This document shows positions 21,704 to 32,183 of a stretch of DNA of 64,000 nucleotides, one piece after another. The DNA is from Symsagittifera roscoffensis. Its lineage: Eukaryota; Xenacoelomorpha; Acoela; Convolutidae. Made by a program: the position numbers and the translations under genes. The stretch lies in NCBI RefSeq assembly GCF_963678635.1, contig NC_087062.1, forward strand, positions 94,525,845-94,589,844. The letters run 5' to 3'. The notes beneath the pieces are model-generated. The model saw nothing but the letters and a program-made list of their open reading frames with translations. It ran no database searches and was not told where the DNA came from. Within the stretch, counting starts at the first letter, position 1, and every line of letters starts with the position of its first letter.

Positions 21704-22900
21704 AAGGTTTAGGATGAGGGATGCTAGAAGTTATTAGTGATTTTTATTTTCCTAGACTGCTAGTCCTTACGATTTTTTGGTTAGCTTAACCTGGGTCTTT
21801 TTGTTCAGGGTTGGAGAGAAAAGTATATCGATTCCGGAGAATGATTTTTTACATTCTCGTGGCTAGTCTAAGTTAAGGTGTTAACTTACTTAATCTTACT
21901 TACGGGTAGTGATTGTGTTCAAGGGTTGGAGAATTTAATCGATCCACAAGGTTCAGGTATAATTAGAACGCAAGTAGTTTGTTAGATACTATTTTAACCT
22001 TACTAAGTCTAAGATCTATCCTGGGTCTGGTAAGAGGAAGGTTCAAGTGAAGGATGAATAACCGAAGTTCTTCACTGTTTAGCCTAATTTGAATGGTTAG
22101 TGTTGTTAAAAAATTCCATTAGTCCTGGGTCTTTTGAAAAAGTTGGGTAGTGAAACGACGTTTGAGGTCGTTAGACACTTGATAAGTGGGTGGGGGAGAA
22201 CAAAAGTGTTCTTTTTGATCCAAGGATAAGCCTTGATGATCAGAGTTAAAAATTAATGAGATAGAAATTTTATTAAGATCCAAGGATAAGCCTTGATGAT
22301 CTGGTTTAAAATTAAGTAAATTTAAGTTTAAAATGGTTTAAGTTTATTTGATATAAAGTTTTAGTTTTTTATGATGTTAGTTAGCTTATGATATTTGTTA
22401 TGTCTAGGTGAAAAAGCTGGAACAACAGGATGATTTATAATTACTAACTATTTATTTTAATTTTCAATAAATAGTTTTCAAATAAATATGTTTTATATAT
22501 TACTGCAGAAGTTGAGAAAACGACTTGAGATCTTTTTATCAATCGTTATTGTAAATTACTAATTTATTTAGCGCCTGAAATAATCATGAAGATTTACTTC
22601 AAAATTTTATGTTTGCAAATGAAAATCTAAATTCATTGCTAATAAGATTCTAAATATAAAAATTTGTGTTGGCTTTTGCCGTACAACCATGAAACTAAAT
22701 GGTAAGTTTCTTTGTAGTCGTATGTCGTCTCTCGTCCGAGGTCTTTTTCCAATACCGGGTAGTTCTCGTATTGTGCGGAATATCGGCTCTGATCTATTGA
22801 GTCGTAGAGACATTTCAATTAAGTTATTGTCGTGTAACATTTTGAAAATGTTTTGTCCATTTTCTAATCTAAATTTGGTTAATTCTATGGTCGCACCAGA
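21704..22900 (-). promoter_or_regulatory. 5' leader of the giant element with paired stem-loops
   Basis: About 1.2 kb between the 5' LTR and the first ORF has no coding. CCTGGGTCT recurs three times (about 21789, 22020, 22125). A 24-bp repeat occurs at 22217-22240 and 22277-22300, each able to form a stem CAAGG-ATAAG-CCTTG. In retroviruses the leader carries dimerisation and packaging signals, so these are candidates. Confidence 0.4.
22881..22898 (-). promoter_or_regulatory. Primer-binding-site candidate
   Basis: On the element's strand TGGTGCGACC begins two bases after the 5' LTR end. TGG pairs with the CCA end of a tRNA; the implied tRNA 3' end is GGTCGCACCA. The donor tRNA is not identified. 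Confidence 0.55.
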
Positions 22901-23165
22901 TGAGTTAGGTCCTTGGGGTTAACTCATAGAGTAATTTCGGATAGGGTACACGGTCTACTCGTCACGCTATCTTATTTTCCGCCGGATAGATTCGTGCAAC
23001 TTCTTAGTCTAATACCGATCCTAATCTTACTCTTATATCTTCTAGTCTCAGGGTGTTTAACTAGTCTCTGCTAGGCTCAATAGATCTAGAGTACACTGGC
23101 TTATTGCGACTGCTGAAGTTCTCTTGGAGAGGCAACAAATTTCTAAGTTAAATTCAAATCTCTCT
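22901..23165 (-). repeat. 5' LTR of the giant element
   Basis: 265 bp, matching 4524-4788 with about seven substitutions. It is short for so large an element. No TATA box is identified with confidence. The outer flank shows no duplication matching that of the 3' LTR. Confidence 0.88.
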
Positions 23166-25346
23166 TAAGTGTTCAACTTCGTCCTGCTCCACTTTGACAA
23201 TTGTTCTATTTTCACCGTTTACCACTTTTCTTGGTTTCGGGAATTTTTAGTGGAATCTTCGGTTTAAGTAGTTCCTTCAAATCAGATTTTATTTTCTCGG
23301 TTTTTTTTTGGTTTTCGCCGATGTCATCGGGTTGACCAAAACTTCGTATCATACAATTTCCATAATGAAATTTCTCACCATGCAATTTTTTCCAATTCCA
23401 AGCGTACAAAAAACTGTATGAAGTTTCTATGATCAGCATTTTCCTTATTATCAGCATATTATATGTAAGTATCTTTCCATGAAAAAAGGTTATTTTTTTT
23501 TCAAAAATTGAATTCTGTAAAAGTTTGGGTTGTGTTCGTCACCGAATGCAAGTGACAAACACCTTAGTTTACTCAAAGCACCAAATGTTGGACTGATTTT
23601 GCATTTATAATGCTTTGAAGACCACCTGAATTGTCTTGAACATGTCTTTCACAAATGATATAACGAAAGCAACAAATTTTCAAGTTTTGGCAAATTTTTT
23701 AACGATGATTTTTTTTAAATATGATTTCTTAAACTATCAGACATTGATAAAAGCATGCACAAGTTTGCCATAGAAAAAAAAACAAGAGCTTTCAGCGTTT
23801 TTTGAAAAAAGTTATTAAGCGAAAAGGAAAAAAATCCATTTTTAGTGTATCCACGACTGGTTATGCACACAAAAAAAATAAATTTAGCAGGCAAAATTGT
23901 TTTTTTTTTATGTAACATGTTTGTTTGAGTACAAAGTTCGATTTGCAGTTGAAAAACAAACCAAAAAAAGTTCTGGGGCAATATGAAAGTTATTTGGAAA
24001 AATTTTTGTGTCGTCATCAAAAAATTGCTAGTCATATAATTTCCATATATGGAAATTGTATGATACAATTTTTCTGTCAAAAAACAAAACAAAAACATAC
24101 TTTTTTCATCACCAGATTGTTTTATTAGAATCAAACTGCCGCAGAACTTAGTGCTATCTTTTTTCAACCATTTTTCCAAATTGTACCAAAATTGTATGAC
24201 AAGCTTTTTTCCATGCATTTGATGTATGGAATTGTATGATAAGCTTTTCGGTGCAGGGAGTTCAACCCGGGTCTTTTTCTGCTGGCTCTTTTTTTGTGAC
24301 TTCGTTCGGTGCCATTGGTAAGTTGGTGATTTGTTTCTAGATGTTTTTCATGAAGATCTTTTCTCCAGCCATTAAGTTAATTAGTAAGGCTACCGACCAT
24401 CATCGGTTAATTGAATTTACGAAATGGTCCCACAATCAACCTTGTTCGTATCTATGATGTTTAATTTATACAAATTCATAAGTTTACACAAGAACACCCT
24501 CACTGACAAAATTGGATTAGGATCGATTTTAGTATGAAAAAAGTATGTTGAAAAAATTTAAATCGATTTTAGTTTGAAAAAAGTACAAAGAAGAAATAAA
24601 AAAGATAAAGATTGATTTGGAAAGATTTAAAATCGATTCAAATTGATTGTAAATTCCAGCTAGAAAAATTGATCCAAATCAATTTTAAACTAATTTGAAT
24701 CCATTTTTTCCAGTCATAATTTGTTTTTGTTTTTAAGGGGATTAAAACGTATTTAAATCAATATAAATCGATTTTTTTTTATTCGAGTTTCATCAGTTTC
24801 AAATTTAAATTGCATTTATTCATTGCCTATCATTTTTCATTTTAGATCCATACCAATGTAGCATAAAACATACCAAATAAAAAGACCAAAACATCGACAA
24901 ACACTGCACCCTATTTCTCTTTTCAAAGCACTTTTTTTAGACTGCTTACTTCTCTCTTAAAAGTGTTCAGAAAAGTTATTTGCTTCTTAAACATTGAAGT
25001 AGACTCCATCGTCATTTTTTGTTCCTCTTTTCGATGAAAGTGACATAATTTTTGAGACCGGCCTAGTTCTTTTTAAGCTCGCTCTTTCCGACTTTTTAAC
25101 TAGCTATTTTGACGGAAGTCTTGTAGATCTGAAGGTCATTCATGTCCTGAGCTCGAATTTTTGTTGCAAGAAGCTGTTTAGCGATTTTTAAGGTTACTAG
25201 ACTCCAAATAGGTCCCTTTGATATTAACGTAGCGCATGGTGGAAAGCTTTCCAAGAAATCTGGAAAAAAAATCTTATGTTTTTAATTATTTCATCAAGGT
25301 TTTTAATCGAAAACTAGTTTGTAGAATTCAAAAGGCAGCCAAAAAA
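23166..25346. other. Intronic stretch, no gene; cluster of ATTGTATGATA palindromes
   Basis: No ORF is convincing. Between 23340 and 24250, ATACAATTTCCAT / ATGGAAATTGTATGATA motifs recur in both orientations, including a near-perfect palindrome around 24036-24064. From 24500 to 24790 the sequence is rich in AAATCGATTTTAG-like units. Confidence 0.5.
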
Positions 25347-27641
25347 TTTAAGGATTTGCTCTGATACTAGCAGTCTTGTTTGACTTTTCGAACAGATGCT
25401 GAACACTTGAATAAATATTTGATCTCTTCAAAACTATCAAATTTCTTCTTGCTGATGCTAAATTACCAATCGCGGCGTGATCAGCTCAGAAAATCTTTGT
25501 CAATGATTCGTTTGTCTGCTACGCAAAAAAAAAGCTTTTTACCAAGGAGTTTTCGTACCATATATAGCTGATATATGGTGCTGATATAGAGTGCATGCCT
25601 TCCTTAGGATCTAAAACCTTGAGTCAGCAAAAATATATATTCTTTCTCATACTGCGAAATCTACCAGATACTAGCAAAAATTCTAAAATATTTCCAAAAC
25701 ATGTTTCCGTTTAAGGTTTGATTAGTTCAATTCTTTCATAAGATTTTCCTGTTCTGAAGACGTTATGTGCCTTATTTCATTATTTTTAACACATTAAAAC
25801 AACGGGTTTATTTTAACCGTAAGTAGCTGTGAATTAAAATAAGGTAGTTATTTGTGTTATTTCTTAATATGGTTGGATTACCCGACTTAAAGAAATTTGC
25901 AATGGGCAAGTGTCGTTGATCAAAGAGCCAAATGACTACGGTTTTATGCTTTTCATATAGCTGTTGAGCAACCGATTTTCTATTTGATTTTTCAACAAGA
26001 GAAGTTCTTACCTATTAAGCGCCCGAGAAGAATTCACAGGAGTGGATTATCGACCTATCATACTACAGAGAAAAAAAACTAACAAGCGCAAAAAGGATAC
26101 GTAAGCGTAATTTTGAATTTAAAGTCATGTATATTTTACGCTTAAAAGTTAACTTATTGTAATAGTCGCCAAAATTTATTGACCTCGTCAAAAAAACTCT
26201 TTGAATTAAGTAAAAAACAATGAAATTCATTTTAGCAAAAGAAACCTCGATAGGTTTTTTACGCAAAATTTTCATATTTTTTTCATCAAAATAAAATTTT
26301 TGTTGAATTTGTAGTTACCAGTTTAAAAGAAAATGACGGAAATAAGTGCTTGGTGTTTTTTGGTGCCAGGATTAATTGCCCCAGGACAACTGGCCCTATG
26401 CAAACTTGCCCTATACTGATTTATTCTGCCTGAAAACGTCCAATGCCAAAATGCCCAATATGACAATTTGTGCAGTTACGTTTTGTCCTACAATTAACAC
26501 TTCTAGTTAATTATTTGATGCTCAAATCGAGTAATGCTTAGGACCAGCAAGTGCAAATAGTAACGTGAATTCGTTTTAAGGTAAGAAAGAAAACTGATTC
26601 AAAATCTTTTGAAATGAGCCTCATATATCATCTGAGCCAATATTTTTTGTCAATTGATCGGACAATCATCCGTAATTAACGCTATTGAAACAGAGAAAAC
26701 GACTAATATTTTTGTTTTGCGTTATTGTTTAAAGCTTTTCTGTGCAAACATACAAAAGAATTGTTATGAGTCAATTAACGTCGGGAATATCTCAACGAAA
26801 CAAACGTTGATTATTGACGAAAAAGCAAACAGTAAAAAACAATTAAAATCTGGAGTTGTGCGAGATACAGTGCTGAACTCTCGCTTTAACAGCTAGAGAT
26901 GTACTCGCATCTACGAACAGCGAATATAGCCACGATGTTAGATTGGGAAAAATTGAAGCAAACCAGATCATGCCTCAAATGAAAAAAGAGGCCAAACAGC
27001 ACATTGTAGCTGTTATTAGCAGTATAATTGCCACTTGTATCTAGGAAATATAAGACGACAAAGCAGTTCAATTATATTTACCCAGTCGAGCAGCAAAAAC
27101 AGAATCTGGCTCCATCTGCCCCAATCATTGAAAACAAGCTTTTTTAAATTGCAATCGAGTTTACTGGTTGTTAATTATTCGAAAGTGGAGTCATGGATTC
27201 TGAACGAATTTTAACCATTGGTGACCGGTAGAAAGCTCATGCCATCAAAGCTCACAATGTTCTCTGGCTTTGCGACGGCGCCTTCAAATTTTTCCAGATG
27301 CAATTTTATCAGCTTTATACTGTACATATTCAAGTTGGCGAGTTCTACCCAGCTTGCCTTGATGCTTTTCTTTCTAATTGAACAAAACAAACCGACAAAT
27401 CCAAATTTCATGAAAGCTATTCATACTGTCTCGGAAAAAACGCAGCCATCAAATTTTCCTATTGATTTTGAATGAGCCGCCGTCGATGCTTTCGCAAATG
27501 CTTATCCAGAGTCTTCGATCAAAGGCTGTTACTTTCAATTCTGCCAAGCATTTTTACGCAAAGCAAACGAACTCGGTTTGAAAAAATTTACGAAAACGAT
27601 TGTGAACTAAGCCTGGTTCTCCGTTTAATACCCGCCTTTAG
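25347..27641. repeat. First unit of a 2.3-kb direct tandem duplication
   Basis: Nearly identical to 27642-29947 with a period of about 2295 bp; both begin TTTAAGGATTTGCTCTGATAC. Differences are scattered substitutions and small indels (for example an ACAAACAAACG insertion near 29100). It includes the left part of a MULE and a broken transposase (MULE domain remnants at about 26898-27050, 27235-27370 and 27476-27610). Confidence 0.93.
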
Positions 27642-29947
27642 TTTAAGGATTTGCTCTGATACTAGCAGTCTTGTTTGACTTTTCGAACAGATGCTGAACA
27701 CTTGAATAAATATTTGATCTCTTCAAAACTATCAAATTTCTTCTTGCTGATGCTAAATTACCAATCGCGGCGTGATCAGCTCAGAAAATCTTTGTCAATG
27801 ATTCGTTTGTCTGCTACGCAAAAAAAAAGCTTTTTACCAAGGAGTTTTCGTACGATATATAGCTGATATATGGTGCTGATATAGAGTGCATGCCTTCCTT
27901 AGGATCTAAAACCTTGAGTCAGCAAAAATTTATATTCTTTCTCATACTGCGAAATCTACCAAATACTAGCAAAAATTCTAAAATATTTCCAAAACATGTT
28001 TCCGTTTAAGGTTTGATTAGTTCAATTCTTTCATAAGATTTCCCTGTTCTGAAGACGTTATGTGCCTTATTTCATTATTTTTAACACATTAAAACAACGG
28101 GTTTATTTTAACCGTAAGTAGCTGTGAATTAAAATAAGGTAGTAATTTGTGTTATTTCTTAATATGGTTGCATTACCCGACTTAAAGAAATTTGCAATGG
28201 GCAAGTGTCGTTGATCAAAGAGCCAAATGACTACGATTTTATGCTTTTCATATAGCTGTTGAGCAACCGATTTTCTATTTGATTTTTCAACAAGAGAAGT
28301 TCTTACCTATTAAGCGCCCGAGAAGAATTCACAGGAGCGGATTATCGACCTTGTTATTTTTTTTTGTTAGAAAAAAAACTAACAAGCGCAAAAAGGATAC
28401 GTAAGCGTAATTTTGAATTTAAAGTCATGTATGTTTTACGCTTAAAAGTTAACTTATTGTAATAGTCGCCAAAATTTATTGACCTCGTCAAAAAAACTCA
28501 TTGAAGTAAGTAAAAAACAATGAAATTCATTTTAGCAAAAGAAACCTCGATAGGTTTGTTACGCAAAATTTTCATATTTTTTCATCAAAATAAAATTTTT
28601 GTTGAATTTGTAGTTACCAGTTTAAAAGAAAATGACGGAAATAAGTGCTTGGTGTTTTTTGGTGCCAGGATTAATTGCCCCAGGACAACTGGCCCTATGC
28701 AAACTTGCCCTATACTGATTAATTCTGCCTGAAAACGTCCTATGCCAAAATGCCCAATATGACAATTTGTGCAGTTACGTTTTGTCCTACAATTAACACT
28801 TCTAGTTAATTATTTGATGCTCAAATCGAGTAATGCTTAGGACCAGCAAGTGCAAATAGTAACGTGAATTCGTTTTAAGGTAAGAAAGGAAACTGATTCA
28901 AAATCTTTTGAAATAAGCCTCATATATCATCTGAGCCAATATTTTTTGTCAATTGATCGGACAATCATCCGTAATTAACGCTATTGAAACAGAGAAAAAC
29001 ACTAATATTTTTGTTTTGCGTTATTGCTTAAAACTTTTCTGTGCAAACATACAAAAGAATTGTTATGAGTCAATTAACGTCGGGAATATCTCAACGAAAC
29101 AAACAAACGTTGATTATTGACGAAAAAGCAAACAGTAAAAAACAATTAAAATCTGGAGTTGTGCGAGATACAGTGCTGAACTCTCGCTTTAACAGCTAGA
29201 GATGTACTCGCATCTACGAACAACGAATATAGCCACGATGTTAGATCGGGAAAAATTGAAGCAAACCAGATCATGCCTCAAATGAAAAAAGAGGCCAAAC
29301 AGCACATTGTAGCTGTTATTAGCAGTATAATTGCCACTTGTATCTAGGAAATATAAGACGACAAAGCAGTTCAATTATATTTACCCAGTCGAGCAGCAAA
29401 AACAGAATCTGGCTCCATCTGCCCCAATCATTGAAAACAAGCTTTTTTAAATTGCAATCGAGTTTACTGGTTGTTAATTATTCGAAAGTGGAGTCATGGA
29501 TTCTGAACGAATTTTAACCATTGGTGACCGGTAGAAAGCTCATGCCATCAAAGCTCACAATGTTCTCTGGCTTTGCGACGGCGCCTTCAAATTTTTCCAG
29601 ATGCAATTTTATCAGCTTTATACTGTACATATTCAAGTTGGCGAGTTCTACCCAGCTTGCCTTGATGCTTTTCTTTCTAATTGAACAAAACAAACCGACA
29701 AATGCAAATTTCATGAAAGCTATTCATATTGTCTCGGAAAAAACGCAGCCATCAAATTTTCCTATTGATTTTGAATGAGCCGCCGTCGATGCTTTCGCAA
29801 ACGCTTATCCAGAGTCTTCGATCAAAGTCTGTTACTTTCAATTCTGCCAAGCATTTTTACGCAAAGCAAACGAACTCGGTTTGAAAAAAATTACGAAAAC
29901 GATTGTTAACTAAGCCTGGTTCTCCGTTTAATACCCGCCTTTAGTTT
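27642..29947. repeat. Second unit of the 2.3-kb direct tandem duplication
   Basis: Begins directly where the first unit stops, without a spacer. Only this copy continues into further MULE sequence beyond 29947, so the first unit is a truncated duplicate made by tandem duplication, not by a second transposition. Confidence 0.93.
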
Positions 29948-31060
29948 CGTTCCAAGTGATTTAGTCGAACAATCGTTTGAGAGCGTTGTTGAGAAATCGA
30001 GCATGTGGTTGACCCTTTAGATTTCGAGCAATGATTAACAAATCAAAAAGACGAGCGTGCTTCATACTTCCAGAGAAATTAATTGAAAGGGAAACAACAG
30101 GACGAAACAGTAGGCAGCTCTTATTTCCTCGGAGTTTTTGGAGCCATTCGCAAGATGCAGCGGAAGTTTTTGATCCGAGCGACTGAAGCTGGCATCTCGG
30201 AGTGACCACATTATTTCAAGAGAGCCACCTAAACCTCTACATTTCTCTAAAGAAGATTCAGTTGGACTCCACAAATCGGAAATTGGCGTTATGAAATCCT
30301 TCGAGGGCAGCAGAACCAGGGTCGGAAGAAATATCGTGATACTGATGCTAAAACCCAAATTATTTCCACTAATCAAAACAAAGACCACGTTGTCGATTAT
30401 TTATATGAACTTGCTCCTTTAATTTTTTCGTAATTGTTCAGAAATCGACATACTTTTATTCAAATTTCTGGACTTTGTTACATTTTAATTGATTTTTTGA
30501 AAAATCATCCTTTTTTAACTTATAGCCCATGTTTTGAGAGGCCAAAACTGCAAAATCTTTGATCTTTTACTCAACTTGCCCCCCATACTGGAGTACCCAA
30601 TATGAAAGTTTTGGGGTGGGGCAGTACGTGCAATTTTTTCTGCTTCTTATTTTCGACTCAAAGTTATTGACTACTTCGAGCTTTGAAATCTTGACTGTTT
30701 GACTGAGATTTATGCGCACTGACATCTATGCCAAGTGAGCTTACAAAATCAGCAATCAATCTTTTGATATAGTTAAGTCGACACGAAAGTTGCGATGAAG
30801 TTTTGCGGCTTTTAAGTTGTTCATCCATGTTTTAAACTCATTTTGATTCCGCACATATTTTGATTAATCCGCATTTTGTTTCAAATAAATTGTTCAGAAA
30901 AATTACCTTTCATGTTAATACCGACATTAGGTTCTACCACGATGTCAGAAAAACTGCGGAAAGTTTCAATTATTTATCATCTGGGACAAGATGACGTAGG
31001 TTAGGTTGTCTTGTGGGGCAAGTTTGTATAGGACATGATGGGCGGGGGCAAATTGACCTA
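28672..31060 (+). mobile_element. Degenerate Mutator-like element (MULE)
   Basis: Left GGCCCTATGCAAACTTGCCC (28691-28710) is complementary to right GGGGCAAGTTTGTATAGGAC (about 31015-31034), with further partial pairing outward, which suggests worn terminal inverted repeats about 2.4 kb apart. MULE transposase remnants lie between them. The same left end is present in the first tandem unit at about 26397. No clear 8-10 bp target duplication was found. Confidence 0.55.
29205..30330 (+). pseudogene. MULE-type transposase remnant
   Basis: Three pieces match the MULE transposase order. The first (about 29205-29345) is a charged helical segment after an ARD..SH.H-like region (KIEANQIMPQMKKEA). The second (29540-29680) contains WLCDGAFKFF followed by FYQLYTVHIQVGEFYPACL, matching the family's DGTFK...FYQLYTIH core with its catalytic Asp. 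The third (29780-29910) contains AAVDAFANAYPESS and KGCYFQFCQAFLRK, matching the second Asp region. Stops and frame changes separate them. The family cuts and pastes DNA; this copy is dead. The same pieces occur in the first tandem unit. Confidence 0.7.
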
Positions 31061-32183
31061 AGGCGAAATGACTTGTAGCCGTTTTTTTCAGAATAATGTC
31101 TAATTTTCAGCTTACTGTTTTGACGTTTATCTGATTGATTTTGATGCATAGAAGTAAAAAATATTTCACCTTAGAAAACTTCTTTCACCCTTCGTTAATT
31201 TATTGAAGATTGAAGGATTACCTTCGGGCTATTTTAGAATAAATGTTATGAGCTATCTTTATAAAAAAAAACGAAAAACAATTTATAAAAAATTGGGTGA
31301 GAAAGAAATGGAGAGGCAATAATGAACCGATGCAGAAAAGATAAATGGCAAAAGAGATTAATCAAAAAAGCATTCAAAATCATAACACTTCCTATCAATC
31401 TAGAAACGCCAACGCCTACAGAGTCGTTACGAATACACTGAGATTTGAGCTAAAACTAACGAGTCAAATGAGAGATAATAAATAGAAGAATTCAAATGAA
31501 AAACAACTGCTAATGTATAGCAAGATATTAATCAGAGAAATGTAAAGTAGATCACAGAGAGACCTAGAAAGACTTACACAAAGAGAGACAAAAAACAATC
31601 CAAGAATCAGAAGAAAACCAGATGAAATTAAATTGGAATGGAGGAAAAAACTTCTGGTGAGAAAAAGGAATCGAGAGCAAAAGAAAAAGATAATGAAGGG
31701 ACAGTATGGTGAAAGAAAAAATTAAAAACCAAATTTTTTTTTAGATTTGACAAAAAAAAACAATAACAGCGGTTGACAGTGATAACTTAGAAGAATTTAT
31801 GAAAAAAAAAGACAAAGCAAGAAGGATAGTCAAATAATGAAGCAGCAGATATGAATATTCGTAAGAATAAACACAGAAAGTATTGAATAAGTCATTAATC
31901 AGGCTTAATATCTTCGATTACTTTAATTTGTCGGTCAGTGGTAGTTCAAGCCCATTTCATCCTTTTTCCTGCTCTGTCTCATGTATTTGTTCCGTGCTAA
32001 GTTAAATTGCCTCTTCCGTGGTCAACTACTGCTCAGATTCAAACTCAACCGACCAAATATAAATGTGTGACCACTCCGTAAATTGAATTAACCATTGAAA
32101 TTAGCCAACGTTTTTCTTGTAACACTCTCACTTTTTAAGCTGTTGCAATCAATCCTGCCTTTTTAAAGGATCAATGAGAACTA
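31061..32183. other. Intronic stretch, no gene
   Basis: Largely A- and purine-rich (31250-31870) with no ORF or repeat I recognise. Confidence 0.6.

Larger units (their letters stand above)
4524..23165 (-). mobile_element. Giant (18.6 kb) Ty3/gypsy-type LTR element with chuvirus-like envelope gene
   Basis: Two 265-bp direct repeats (4524-4788, 22901-23165) flank a minus-strand array: a small leader ORF, gag with a CCHC knuckle, retropepsin, reverse transcriptase, RNase H, integrase with GPY/F module, a membrane/proline-rich ORF, an envelope-like glycoprotein, a Ser/Pro-rich ORF and a 236-codon ORF. A primer-binding-site candidate (TGGTGCGACC) lies two bases inside the 5' LTR. The length is about twice that of an ordinary Ty3 element. 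The LTRs differ at about 7 positions, which suggests fairly recent insertion, yet most ORFs carry frameshifts or stops. Flanks AATT and TAAG show no target-site duplication. It lies antisense inside myosin intron 1. Confidence 0.85.

Noticed and set aside
26886..27475. Pairs of nearly identical short ORFs on both strands (also at 29189-29778) as duplicated genes
   Set aside because: They are shadows of MULE transposase remnants; the real similarity lies in other frames with stops.
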